A stretch of DNA of 47,694 nucleotides, taken from NCBI RefSeq assembly GCF_016863555.1, contig NZ_BOPC01000068.1, forward strand, positions 1 to 47,694, given 5' to 3'. The stretch is from Micromonospora qiuiae. Lineage in GTDB: Bacteria > Actinomycetota > Actinomycetes > Mycobacteriales > Micromonosporaceae. This document shows, piece by piece, positions 40,574-47,694 of the stretch; positions within the stretch are counted from its first letter, which is position 1, and each line of letters starts with the position of its first letter. The notes beneath the pieces are model-generated. The model was not told where the DNA came from, ran no database searches, and saw only the letters and a list, made by a program, of their open reading frames with translations. Position numbers and translations under genes: made by a program.

Positions 40574-40881
40574 CGGCCCACCCTCGCACCGGCCCCGCCA
40601 CGAACCGCCGACAAACCCTCGCGACCTGCGTTCCGATGCCGGGCTGACTACCATTCGCTCACGATGGCCAGCCGACATCCGCGCCCCACGGCCCGCGCCC
40701 GCCGCCGGGTGCCCGCCGCCGCGCTGCGGCGTCCGTCGAGCGTCGACCCGGATGTCACGGTACGCGGCCGTCTCGCCACTGTCGGGCCATCCGCGCCACC
40801 CGTCGCGGCGGTGGTACGACCCCACTGAACCGACACGGCCGCCGGCACGTACTCCGCCCTGGAATCGTTGGGAGACATTGG
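40574..40881. other. Intergenic region csoR / yibE-like gene
   Basis: These 308 bases hold no supported gene. An open frame from ATG 40664 to 40828 (54 Arg/Pro/Ala-rich codons) has a -10-like TACCAT just before it and could be leaderless, but it shows no recognisable family and biased composition alone explains it. The ribosome site GGGAG of the next gene is at about 40870. Confidence 0.4.
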
Positions 40882-42240
40882 ATGGGCGCCGACCACACCC
40901 GTTCCTCTCCGCCCACCCCACCCGGGGTGCGGCGGATCCTCGTCGTGACGGTGGTCCCGCTGTTCCTCGCCACCCTGATCGCCGCCCTGGTGCTCTGGCC
41001 CACGGACGCGCCCCGGCCGGAGACGGCCGACGACACCCCCCGCTACCACGGCACGGTCACCCGGGTGGTGACCGAGACCTGCCCGCCCAACCCGGCGGTC
41101 CCGGAGGGCACCCCGACGACGGCGGCCGGTCCGTGCGGCACGGTCACCGTGCGGGTACAGGACGGCCCCGACGCGGGCCGGGAGGTGCAGACGCCCATCC
41201 CGGCCGGGCCCGGGGCACCTCGGGTCAGCGCCGGTGACGAGATCATCCTGGTCTCGTTGATCGACCCGGGGGATCCGTCGATCAGCACGTACAACATCGC
41301 CGAACACCAGCGGGGCAAGCCGCTGGTGTGGCTCGCGGTGCTGTTCGCCGCCGCCATCGTCGCCTTCGGGCGGCTGCGCGGCCTGGCCGCCCTGGGCGGC
41401 CTGGCCGCCAGCTTCGCGATTCTGCTGACCTTCGTGCTCCCCGGCATCAGCGCCGGCCACCCGCCGCTGATGGTCGCCATCGTCGGCGCGGCGCTGATCA
41501 TGTTCGTGGTGCTCTACCTGACCCACGGCGTGTCCGCGCAGACCTCGGTGGCCGTGCTGGGCACCCTCGGCAGCCTGGTACTCACCGGGCTGCTCGGCCT
41601 GGCCGCGACCACCGCCACCCACCTGACCGGCTTCGGCAGCGAGGACGCCACCACCCTGTCCATGTTCCGGGCCGACGTCGACCTGCACGGCCTGCTGCTG
41701 GCCGGCATCATCATCGGGTCGCTGGGAGTACTCGACGACGTCACGGTCACCCAGGCCGCCGCGGTCACCGAGTTGCGTCACGCCAACCCGAACTTCTCCC
41801 GCCGCGAGCTGTACCGCTCGGCCACCCGGGTGGGGCGGGCGCACATCGCCTCGGTGGTCAACACCATCGTCCTGGCGTACGCCGGTGCGTCGCTGCCACT
41901 GCTGGTTCTGCTCACCGCCGACTCCCGCGCCCTCGGTCAGATCGTGACCAGCGAGTTCCTCGCCCAGGAGATCGTCCGCAGCGTGGTGGCCACGCTCGGG
42001 CTGATCGCCGCCGTACCGCTCACCACCGCCCTGGCAGCGCTGGTGACCACGGCCGGGCGCCGGGCGCCGGGCGGTGGCGACCACGGCCCACGCGACGACG
42101 ACACCCCCCGGGCCTCCCGGCCGGAAACGGATCGGGCCGAGGCGCTGCACGCCCTCAGCACACCGCGTACCCGCAACACGTCCACCGCCGCCCCGTCTGG
42201 GTGGCCCGAACCGGACAGGAGCACGGACACCAGATGGTGA
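40882..42240 (+). CDS. YibE/F family membrane protein
   Basis: Polytopic membrane protein of 452 residues. One N-terminal helix (about 18-40) is followed by an extracytoplasmic region with two Cys (TCPPNP, GPCG) that could form a disulfide, then seven or eight helices (about 145-385). Conserved YibE/F features: AEHQRGKPLVWLAVLFAAAI, LTHGVSAQTSVAVLGTL and the motif GVLDDVTVTQAAAV with FSRRELY. The polar Ser/Thr/Pro/Arg C-terminal tail is likely cytoplasmic. Role unknown; the family is often grouped with transporters. ATG at 40882 follows GGGAG by 9 bases. Confidence 0.9.
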   Translation: MGADHTRSSPPTPPGVRRILVVTVVPLFLATLIAALVLWPTDAPRPETADDTPRYHGTVTRVVTETCPPNPAVPEGTPTTAAGPCGTVTVRVQDGPDAGREVQTPIPAGPGAPRVSAGDEIILVSLIDPGDPSISTYNIAEHQRGKPLVWLAVLFAAAIVAFGRLRGLAALGGLAASFAILLTFVLPGISAGHPPLMVAIVGAALIMFVVLYLTHGVSAQTSVAVLGTLGSLVLTGLLGLAATTATHLTGFGSEDATTLSMFRADVDLHGLLLAGIIIGSLGVLDDVTVTQAAAVTELRHANPNFSRRELYRSATRVGRAHIASVVNTIVLAYAGASLPLLVLLTADSRALGQIVTSEFLAQEIVRSVVATLGLIAAVPLTTALAALVTTAGRRAPGGGDHGPRDDDTPRASRPETDRAEALHALSTPRTRNTSTAAPSGWPEPDRSTDTRW

Positions 42241-42380
42241 CACTCCTCAACGTGATCGCCTCGGCCAACGCGGCCTGCACGAGTGTCGCTGGTCACCCAC
42301 CGCGATTACGAAATGACGCATCTGACCGGGTTCGGGGCGTAGAGACCCGGATCGACTCTCGGGTAACCTCACTGCCGGTC

Positions 42381-42524
42381 ACCGCCGAAGGCGTGCCCCA
42401 GCGCCTGCGGTGCCGCCGCCCAATCGCCACCAGGCGAACCGGGGAACCAGGTACGTGGGGTGAATCCGCGACAGCGGTAGGGGCCACTTCCGTCCCGAAC
42501 CCGTCAGCTAACCCGGTCGGCGGT
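42381..42524 (+). ncRNA. c-di-AMP riboswitch (ydaO/yuaA class)
   Basis: The stem ACCGCCGA (42381-42388) pairs with TCGGCGGT (42517-42524). Between them are the class signatures: GGGGAACCAGG, GGGGTGAATCC, a TAGGGGCC segment, and TCCGTCCCGAACCCGTCAGC continuing into TAACCCGG. In actinobacteria this riboswitch commonly precedes secreted cell-wall enzymes, as here: the next gene starts 18 bases later. Binding of c-di-AMP normally lowers expression. The short distance to the GTG means control probably acts through the ribosome site or a terminator formed at the 3' end. Leader transcription would begin within or just after the yibE-like gene. Confidence 0.92.
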
Positions 42525-42541
42525 CGATGGAAGGGAAAACA

Positions 42542-43555
42542 GTGACGGCACCCCTACGCCGCTGGCTGACACCCGTGGTGGCCGTGTTCGCCGCGTTCGC
42601 CGTGCTCGCCGGGCCGATGCCCGCGATGGCCGCGCCCAAGCCACCGAAGCCTGCGGAGCACGACGACGACCCGCCGATGCTCAACGAGTTGATCGAGGCG
42701 ACGAACCGGGACTTCTCCAAGGCCAAGTCGAAGCTGGAGAAGTCCAAGAAGAAGCAGCTCGAACTCGCGGTGGAGGTCAGCCGCTCCCAGGCGGCCCTGG
42801 ACAAACTCGCCCCGCAGGTGGCGGAGATCGCGACGCAGTCGTACCGGACCGGCCGAGTCGGCGCGATCGCCATGCTGTTGCAGAGCGACGCCCCGGACTC
42901 GTTCATCCATCGGGCCTCCGCGCTCGACGAGTTGAACCTGGTCAACGACAAAAAGCTGGCCGAGGTCAACGCGGTGAAGCTGCGCGCCGAGACGGCCAAG
43001 CTCGCGCTCGACGCCGAGGTACGCGAGCAGCAGAAGCTGGCCAACGACATGGCCCGCAAGAAGAGCGAGGCGGAGAAATCTCTCCGGCTGGTCGGCGGCG
43101 TCGGCCTCACCGGCGGCCTGGTGGCCGCCACCTCCCCGGTCGCCCGGATCGCGCCGAACCGCGCGTCGGACGGCGGCTGGAAGCCCGAGTCGTGCAGCCA
43201 GAAGGACCCGACCACGTCGGGCTGCATCACGCCGCGGACGCTGCACATGTACAAGGAGGTCAAGCGGGCCGGCTTCAACCGGTTCGTCGGCTGCTGGCGC
43301 CCAGGTGACAAGTTCGAGCACCCCAAGGGCCGGGCATGCGACTGGTCACTACAGAACAGCGGCTTCAGCCCGTGGCACAACAACGACACCCGGATCTACG
43401 GCAACAACCTGGCGGCCTTCCTGGTCCGCAACGCCGACCGGCTGGGCATCTACTACGTGATCTGGAACCGGCAGATCTGGTTCCCGGCGACCGGCTGGAA
43501 GTCCTACAGCGGCCCGTCGAACCATACCGACCATGTCCACGTGTCCCTGCTCTGA
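42542..43555 (+). CDS. Secreted coiled-coil protein with C-terminal ARB-07466-like domain
   Basis: Exported protein of 337 residues. Signal peptide about 1-30 (ending PAMA), a long coiled coil (about 45-185, rich in Lys, Glu, Leu, as in RipA/NlpC-P60 proteins), a short flexible linker, and a C-terminal domain (about 220-337) with CSQKDPTTSGCITPRTLHMY, GCWRPGDKFEHPKGRACDW and NHTDHVHVSLL. That domain resembles the ARB-07466-like family with D,D-peptidase-like features (conserved Asp and HxH); Asp and His could hold zinc. No NlpC/P60 Cys-His is seen. Expression under c-di-AMP control and the coiled coil point to cell-wall remodelling. GTG at 42542 follows GGAAGGG. Confidence 0.85.
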   Translation: MTAPLRRWLTPVVAVFAAFAVLAGPMPAMAAPKPPKPAEHDDDPPMLNELIEATNRDFSKAKSKLEKSKKKQLELAVEVSRSQAALDKLAPQVAEIATQSYRTGRVGAIAMLLQSDAPDSFIHRASALDELNLVNDKKLAEVNAVKLRAETAKLALDAEVREQQKLANDMARKKSEAEKSLRLVGGVGLTGGLVAATSPVARIAPNRASDGGWKPESCSQKDPTTSGCITPRTLHMYKEVKRAGFNRFVGCWRPGDKFEHPKGRACDWSLQNSGFSPWHNNDTRIYGNNLAAFLVRNADRLGIYYVIWNRQIWFPATGWKSYSGPSNHTDHVHVSLL

Positions 43556-43574
43556 GCGCCTCGGGCGCGACATT

Positions 43575-43610
43575 CGAGGGCCGTTCCGCCACCCGGCGGA
43601 ACGGCCCTCG
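43575..43610. terminator. Strong bidirectional terminator
   Basis: A perfect 16-bp stem (43575-43590 with 43595-43610) closes the loop ACCC. It lies 20 bases after the stop of the riboswitch-controlled gene and 31 bases beyond the carbonic anhydrase stop, between convergent genes. Confidence 0.9.
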
Positions 43611-43640
43611 CCGTCGATCACATCGATCCGGCGGGCCCGG

Positions 43641-44339
43641 TCAGGCCGCCGACACCAGCGCACCCGCCAGCTCGGCCGGTCTCGCGGTCACCGCCCGCAC
43701 CTCACCGGCGGCCAGTCGGTACGACATCCCCACCACCGCGCACCCGCCCGCGGCCACCTCGGCGGCGAGCGCCTCGGACGACTTCAGCATCGCCTCCACG
43801 GTCTGCGCGATGTGGATGTCGACGATCCCGTCCAGATCGTCCACCCCTGCCACGCGCGCCCAGCGCAGGCTCGGCACCACCGCGTCCACCACCGCACGCA
43901 GGTGACCCGACGGAGGCGTGCCGGTCGCCACCGACGCGCGGGCCGCCTGCACGGCACCGCACGAGTCGTGCCCGAGCACCACCACCAGCGGCGTACGCAG
44001 CACGGTCACCGCGTACTCGACGCTGCCCAGCACCTCGGGCCCGACGGTGTGCCCGGCGGTACGCACCACGAAGAGGTCACCGAGCCCGCGGTCGAAAATG
44101 ATCTCGGCGGCGAGGCGGGAGTCGGAGCAGCCCACGATCACCGCGAAGGGGTGCTGTTCCGCCGCGACGGCGGAGCGGTGGCTGGCGTTCTGATTGGGAT
44201 GCCGAAGGGCGTCGGTGACGAACCGGCGATTACCGGCGATCAGTTCGGCCAGCGCGCGCGCCGGAGCACCCGGCACGTCGGCGGTGAGGAGCTCCCGCTC
44301 CGGTCCTGGCTGCCCGCCGATGAATCTGGGTCGGCCCAT
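43641..44339 (-). CDS. Beta-carbonic anhydrase
   Basis: Interconverts CO2 and bicarbonate. The 232-residue protein has the zinc set Cys71-Ser-Asp73-Ser-Arg75, His124 and Cys127 (GHDSC), and the VVRTAGH segment. No export signal, so cytoplasmic. ATG at 44339 lies about 7 bases after AGAGGTGA. Transcribed alone, it ends at the terminator at 43575-43610. Confidence 0.94.
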   Translation of the reverse strand: MGRPRFIGGQPGPERELLTADVPGAPARALAELIAGNRRFVTDALRHPNQNASHRSAVAAEQHPFAVIVGCSDSRLAAEIIFDRGLGDLFVVRTAGHTVGPEVLGSVEYAVTVLRTPLVVVLGHDSCGAVQAARASVATGTPPSGHLRAVVDAVVPSLRWARVAGVDDLDGIVDIHIAQTVEAMLKSSEALAAEVAAGGCAVVGMSYRLAAGEVRAVTARPAELAGALVSAA

Positions 44340-44436
44340 CCGGCTTCACCTCTTCTCCCGGTGTAATGCCTGGTCATCCCGGCCGACGCTGGTCACGGGC
44401 CGCCACCACAGTCACACGCAGCGAAAGCTACGTCAA

Positions 44437-44452
44437 GATATGCGTGATATGC
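44437..44452. promoter_or_regulatory. Direct repeats near the winged-helix gene
   Basis: GATATGC occurs twice, nine bases apart (44437-44443, 44446-44452), in an AT-rich patch of otherwise GC-rich sequence, between divergent genes: carbonic anhydrase (98 bases away) and the small regulator (92 bases away). The overlapping ATGC/GCAT inverted repeat adds dyad symmetry. It could be an operator or a promoter of the anhydrase gene. Confidence 0.4.
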
Positions 44453-44530
44453 ATTTCAGGTATCCCACAACGCTTGCCAACGGCGGGTGGGAACATCATG
44501 CACACCCTGATGACCCGGGCCGCTCGGTCA

Positions 44531-44536
44531 TACGAT
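44531..44536 (+). promoter_or_regulatory. -10 box of leaderless winged-helix gene
   Basis: TACGAT ends 7 bases before the ATG at 44544, so transcription should begin at or beside the start codon. No Shine-Dalgarno sequence precedes the ATG. Confidence 0.5.
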
Positions 44537-44543
44537 GGTCAAC

Positions 44544-44864
44544 ATGGCGACGGCAGGCGAGCGGGAAAGCACCCGGAACTGGACGTTTCTCACGAATCAC
44601 GGGCACGTCCTGCTGGCCATCGCCCGCAACCCGACCGCCCGACTGCGCGACGTGGCGGTCGAGGTGGGGGTCACCGAGCGGGCCGCGCAGGCCATCGTCG
44701 CGGACCTGGAGGCGGGGGGCTACCTACGACGCACCCGGGTCGGCCGCCGCAACGAGTACACCCTCAATCCGGCAGGCCGGTTCCGTCACCCGGCCGAGGC
44801 CGACCGCCAGGTCGGTCACCTGCTGGCCCTGTTCACCGAGGAGCCGACGACCGAGCTCGACTGA
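44544..44864 (+). CDS. Small winged-helix (MarR/ArsR-like) DNA-binding protein
   Basis: Transcription factor of 106 residues consisting of a single winged helix: TFLTNHGHVLLAIARNP (helix 1), RLRDVAVEVGVTERAAQAIVADLE (HTH) and GYLRRTRVGRRNEYTLNPAG (wing). The acidic tail HLLALFTEEPTTELD ends the chain. There is no sensor domain or cysteine metal site. ATG at 44544 is chosen because the conserved region begins close to it; ATG at 44535 is in frame but overlaps the -10 box. Target unknown; the carbonic anhydrase gene is divergent to it. Confidence 0.85.
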   Translation: MATAGERESTRNWTFLTNHGHVLLAIARNPTARLRDVAVEVGVTERAAQAIVADLEAGGYLRRTRVGRRNEYTLNPAGRFRHPAEADRQVGHLLALFTEEPTTELD

Positions 44865-44984
44865 CTCCCCGCCGCCGGCCACCGTTGCACCGCCGGCCTG
44901 AGTCCTTGCCCTCCACAGTCGACGACGTGGCACGCCTCACGACCGGGCCGCCGTCGTGGCCATGCGATCTCGGCACGGGGGCGA

Positions 44985-44990
44985 TAGGTT
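44985..44990 (+). promoter_or_regulatory. -10 box of leaderless hypothetical gene
   Basis: TAGGTT ends 6 bases before GTG at 44997, again giving a transcript that starts at the initiation codon. No ribosome site is present. Confidence 0.45.
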
Positions 44991-44996
44991 GGACTC

Positions 44997-45386
44997 GTGT
45001 CGTCCCTCGCGTTCGCCCGTCCCATGTGGCCGGCGACGCTGCGCGCGTTCCGGGAGCTGACCCGGCTGGCACTGGCGACACTCGTGCTCGCGGTCGCCCT
45101 CGGCGCGACCGCCGCCACCGAGGCGATACCCGGCATCGATCTCCCGGCCGGGCCGGCCGCCGCAACGGTCGCGCTTCGACCGGCTGTCGAGCCCGCCCAG
45201 TCGGCTGACGCGAGAGCGACCCGGCAGGAGCGGATCACGGCGCAGGAGCGGGTGACCGGCCCGGCCCGACCCGACGTCGCCGACGCCCGGACCGCGCCGG
45301 TCTCCGCCGTCCCGGCCGACCTCGCCATCCCGCGTGTCGCCGCCGGTGCGGGCGAGCCGACTCGACGCGGTCCACCCGCCGCCTGA
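44997..45386 (+). CDS. Hypothetical exported or membrane-anchored protein
   Basis: 129 residues of no recognised family. A single hydrophobic segment (about 22-45, LTRLALATLVLAVALGATAA) resembles a signal peptide or anchor, followed by an Ala/Pro/Arg-rich low-complexity tail without predicted structure. Codon use matches the neighbourhood and a -10 box precedes the GTG, which favours a real gene. Function unknown. Confidence 0.55.
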   Translation: MSSLAFARPMWPATLRAFRELTRLALATLVLAVALGATAATEAIPGIDLPAGPAAATVALRPAVEPAQSADARATRQERITAQERVTGPARPDVADARTAPVSAVPADLAIPRVAAGAGEPTRRGPPAA

Positions 45387-45577
45387 CCGACGGCCCCGGA
45401 CCGCCCGCCGTCCGCCGCGGTTCCACCCGTCGCCCGTTCTTCCCGGCACCCGATCGGCCGACGCCAGTCGGACCCGGCGACGACGAGCGCGCATCCGCGA
45501 TTCCTCGGCAGCGGACCAGCCGTCAGACACCTGTCCAGCCCAGTCGACGACCCTCCTTCGACCGTGAGGTGTTGATG

Positions 45578-46363
45578 ATGCGAACCGCCCTCTCCGCCGT
45601 ACTGCTCGACGTGCCCCGGGCCGCCGCGATCTGGCTGAGCCTGTTGGGTGTGATGCTGCTCGCCGTCGCCGGCCTGCTGCTGCGTCCCCGTCACCTCCGC
45701 TTCGACGCGGGTGCCCGGATCCGGGACGCCGCGCTGCCGGCCCCCGACGAGCACGCCGACCGGCAGCGGGACCAGGACCGCTGGGCCGAGGAGGTCGCCG
45801 TGGCCGCCGACCGGGCCGATGCGACGGCCCGCCGCCGCCGCGACGAGTGGATCGCCGCGCAGGACGAGGCCGAGCAGGCCTGGCAGGCGTACGAGGCGGC
45901 GGAGGCCAATGTCCGTCGGCTGTCGGACGCCGCCGCCATGCCCCTGCCGCAGACCCCGCGCACCCCCGCCGAGTACGCCGACCGTGAGCGCTGGCTGCAC
46001 CGGGCGGCACTGAACGCGTACTGGCGGCGGGAACTGTCGGTGGAGCAGCTCAGCGACGTCTTCGCGCACCGCGGTTGGGATCCCCGGCTGCACCCGGTCG
46101 AGCAGGAGCTGATGCTGCGCCGGGCGGTACGCGACCACCTCTTCGCACAGCAGCGGGCGGCCCGGGAACGGGAGCAGGCGGCCTGGCGGGCCGCGGAACT
46201 TGCCGGCGCAGCGGCACGCAGCCTGCGGGAGGAGATGATCGCCGCGCTGCTGCCGCCGGCCGAGGAGCGCGAGTCGCTGCTGCCGCTGGTCGGGCTCGGC
46301 GACGCCGACCAGACCCGCGACATCCCTACCGTCGCCGTCGGTCGGGCACCGGTGCCCGCCTAG
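45578..46363 (+). CDS. Membrane-anchored coiled-coil protein of unknown function
   Basis: 261 residues: one N-terminal membrane helix (about 14-36, IWLSLLGVMLLAVAGLLL), then a long Ala/Arg/Glu-rich alpha-helical region (about 50-235) predicted to be mostly coiled coil, containing RDEWIAAQDEAEQAWQAYEAA and the more globular RELSVEQLSDVFAHRGWDP. I do not recognise the family. ATG at 45578 lies 8 bases after GAGG; ATG at 45575 and GTG at 45569 are in frame. A 25-bp tandem repeat begins 8 bases after its stop. Confidence 0.75.
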   Translation: MRTALSAVLLDVPRAAAIWLSLLGVMLLAVAGLLLRPRHLRFDAGARIRDAALPAPDEHADRQRDQDRWAEEVAVAADRADATARRRRDEWIAAQDEAEQAWQAYEAAEANVRRLSDAAAMPLPQTPRTPAEYADRERWLHRAALNAYWRRELSVEQLSDVFAHRGWDPRLHPVEQELMLRRAVRDHLFAQQRAAREREQAAWRAAELAGAAARSLREEMIAALLPPAEERESLLPLVGLGDADQTRDIPTVAVGRAPVPA

Positions 46364-46370
46364 TCAACTC

Positions 46371-46452
46371 GCGCCGCTGCCGGCCCAGTCAAGGAGCGCC
46401 GCTGCCGGCCCAGTGAAGGAGCACCGCTGCCGGCCCAGTCAGCGCCGCTGCC
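46371..46452. repeat. 25-bp tandem repeat
   Basis: Unit GCGCCGCTGCCGGCCCAGTC plus AAGGA, repeated at 46371-46395 and 46396-46420 (one base difference), a third copy 46421-46441 that lacks the last four bases, and the start of a fourth to 46452. Noncoding. Each full unit contains AAGGA-GC. A likely variable-number repeat formed by slippage. Confidence 0.9.
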
Positions 46453-46500
46453 CGCGAACCCGCTGCGACCGGTGTCGGTGGCCCGCCGATCGGGTACCGA

Positions 46501-46520
46501 CCTCGTCGTACACGAGGAGG
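46501..46520 (+). promoter_or_regulatory. Hairpin overlapping the ribosome site of the AI-2E gene
   Basis: CCTCGT (46501-46506) and ACGAGG (46512-46517) form a 6-bp stem with a CGTAC loop. The right arm includes the first half of the ribosome site GAGGAGG (46514-46520), so folding would partly hide it and could reduce translation. Confidence 0.45.
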
Positions 46521-46526
46521 GCCGAC

Positions 46527-47694
46527 GTGGTCGCAGCGGGTGCCGGGCGTACGCCCGAGGATAGGCCGGACCGGGGTGCCGGACCGCGACAGACCTGGGC
46601 GACCCTGCCCTGGCTGGTCCGTTCCGCGGTGGTGTGGAGCGCCTGCCTGGTGGTGATCGCGGCCGGGTTCTACCTGCTGGCGCGGATCACCATGCTGGTC
46701 ACCCCGCTGGCCATCGCGGTGGCGGCCACCCTGTTCCTCACCGCGCTGCTCGACCCGGTACAGCTCGCGTTGCGCCGGCTGCGGCTGCCCGCCGCGCTGG
46801 CCGCCCTGTTCACCGTGTTGCTGCTGCTCGGCATCCTCGGCGGCGTCGGGGTGCTGGTCTGGAACCTGACCGCGAACCAGTTCAGCGAGCTCGGCGACGA
46901 GCTGCGCCAGGGCCTGAGCCACACCCGCGACCTGATCACCTCGACGCTGCCGGTCACCGACGATCAGCTCGACCGTCTGCTCGCCCAACTGCGCCAGGCG
47001 GCTACCTCGCCGGACGTCGACCCGGTCGCCAGCGCGCGCACCGTCGCCGAGGTGCTCGGCTCCGCCCTGCTCGCCCTGGTGCTGCTGTTCTTCCTGCTCA
47101 AGGACGGTCGGGCGATGTGGCACTGGACGCTGCACCGGATGACCGGGCCGAACCGGGAGATCGCCGCCGAGGCCGGTCGGGTCGGTTGGCGGACGCTCGG
47201 CTCGTACAGCCGGGGCACCATGCTGATCGCGGCGATCGACGCGATCGGGATCGGGCTGGCGCTGGTGCTGCTCGGTGTGCCGCTGGCGTTCCCACTGGTG
47301 TTGATCACCTTCATCGGTGGGTTCGTGCCCATCATCGGCGCGACCGTGGCCGGCGCGATCGCGGTGCTGGTGGCACTGGCCGCCGACGGCCCGGCCACCG
47401 CCCTGCTCACCCTGGCGGCGGTGATTGCCGTCCAGCAGATCGAGGGCAACCTGCTGGAGCCGCTGGTCATGAAGCGTCAGGTACGGCTGCACCCGGTGGT
47501 GATCCTGGTCGCGGTGACCGCCGGCACCCTGATCGCCGGCATCGCGGGCGCCTTCGTCGCCGTCCCGATCGCCGCCGTCGCCTGGCGAGTCATCGACAGC
47601 GTCCAGCGCCAACGCTCCTCGGCCCGGACAGGACGCGATCTTGCACTTTTGGTCGCCTATACGTCCCTTTCGCGGCCTTTGCGGGGACAGAAAC
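46527..47694 (+). CDS. AI-2E family membrane protein (3' end beyond window)
   Basis: Polytopic membrane protein; at least 389 codons are present. Two N-terminal helix pairs (about 35-110), a central soluble segment with RQGLSHTRDLITSTLPVTDDQ, then four or more helices from about 172, including VLLFFLLKDG, GFVPIIGATVAGAIAVLVAL and the conserved EGNLLEPLVMKRQVRLHPVV (with E-x-N-x-L-x-P). The family was named for autoinducer-2 export; other members are Na+/H+ antiporters or of unknown function. GTG at 46527 lies 6 bases after GAGGAGG. Homologues end soon after VAWRVIDSVQ; here the frame continues into the dispersed hairpin repeat, which supplies at least the last 19 codons seen. Confidence 0.9.
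   Translation, partial: MVAAGAGRTPEDRPDRGAGPRQTWATLPWLVRSAVVWSACLVVIAAGFYLLARITMLVTPLAIAVAATLFLTALLDPVQLALRRLRLPAALAALFTVLLLLGILGGVGVLVWNLTANQFSELGDELRQGLSHTRDLITSTLPVTDDQLDRLLAQLRQAATSPDVDPVASARTVAEVLGSALLALVLLFFLLKDGRAMWHWTLHRMTGPNREIAAEAGRVGWRTLGSYSRGTMLIAAIDAIGIGLALVLLGVPLAFPLVLITFIGGFVPIIGATVAGAIAVLVALAADGPATALLTLAAVIAVQQIEGNLLEPLVMKRQVRLHPVVILVAVTAGTLIAGIAGAFVAVPIAAVAWRVIDSVQRQRSSARTGRDLALLVAYTSLSRPLRGQK
47636..47694. repeat. Dispersed hairpin repeat, second copy (cut by window edge)
   Basis: Opens with CGATCTTGCACTTTTGGTCG and ends GCGGGGACAGAAAC, matching the complete element at 27846-27915 at both ends and in GGTCGCC-TATACG, with diverged middle sequence. The right inverted repeat is truncated by the window. 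It is inside the reading frame of the AI-2E gene. Confidence 0.75.

Noticed and set aside
40664..40828. Small ORF between csoR and the yibE-like gene
   Set aside because: It is Arg/Pro/Ala-rich with no recognisable motif; composition bias alone could produce it. Kept only as a note in the intergenic entry.
46371..46452. Tandem repeat as a CRISPR array
   Set aside because: The units are directly adjacent with no unique spacers, and no cas genes are present.

Overview
The window reads as chromosomal DNA from a high-GC actinobacterium, most likely a member of the Micromonosporaceae (Micromonospora-like). The reasons are very high GC with GC-rich third codon positions, many GTG starts and one TTG start, probable leaderless genes, an AllR-type IclR regulator near malate synthase, a conservon-like kinase/roadblock pair, a SigC-like ECF sigma factor, and an actinobacterial c-di-AMP riboswitch in front of a cell-wall-type secreted protein. 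The family name is an inference. I see no phage, IS element, CRISPR array, tRNA or rRNA.

Layout. 1-4.2 kb: xylan degradation, with a GH10 xylanase cut by the left edge and a multidomain CE1 (feruloyl/acetyl-xylan-type) esterase. Between them is a small DUF5872 protein, and a remnant of a metallo-beta-lactamase-fold gene follows. 4.2-13.9 kb: a seven-gene minus-strand Opp/Dpp-type uptake operon. It has one lipoprotein binding protein, two tandem paralogous binding proteins without signal peptides, a DppB permease, a fused DppC-DppD permease/ATPase, an AstE/AspA-type deacylase and a DppF ATPase. A divergent IclR regulator with a strong palindrome faces it, followed by malate synthase, which has its own palindrome. 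17.0-21.3 kb: a conservon-like set of NIT-domain histidine kinase, roadblock protein and Leu/Ile/Val-type binding lipoprotein. 21.6-25.0 kb: a CopB-type P-ATPase, a DUF2000 protein and an AraC regulator. 25.0-27.8 kb: molybdate transporter modABC. 28.1-31.7 kb: CopC, an ABC exporter and a pair of CrcB fluoride channel subunits. 31.8-36.1 kb: GH65 phosphorylase-type and GH15 glucoamylase/trehalase-type enzymes. 36.2-40.6 kb: a copper block with a zinc-finger membrane anti-sigma candidate, SigC, CopA, CopZ and CsoR, with two CsoR-type operators. 40.9-47.7 kb: a YibE/F membrane protein, the c-di-AMP riboswitch with its coiled-coil secreted protein, a beta-carbonic anhydrase, a small winged-helix regulator, two membrane or secreted proteins of unknown function, and an AI-2E-family membrane protein cut by the right edge.

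How it works together. Copper handling recurs at three places (copB, copC, and sigC-copA-copZ-csoR). The two palindromes around the IclR gene share the half-site TCCGCA/TGCGGA, so one regulator may control both the uptake operon and malate synthase. A dispersed hairpin repeat occurs at 27846-27915 and again at the right edge, where it is read in frame as the C-terminus of the AI-2E protein. The least conventional parts are the duplicated signal-less binding proteins inside a transport operon, the kinase/roadblock/binding-lipoprotein module lacking the usual conservon GTPase, and the anti-sigma protein with a histidine-rich outer loop in a copper locus.
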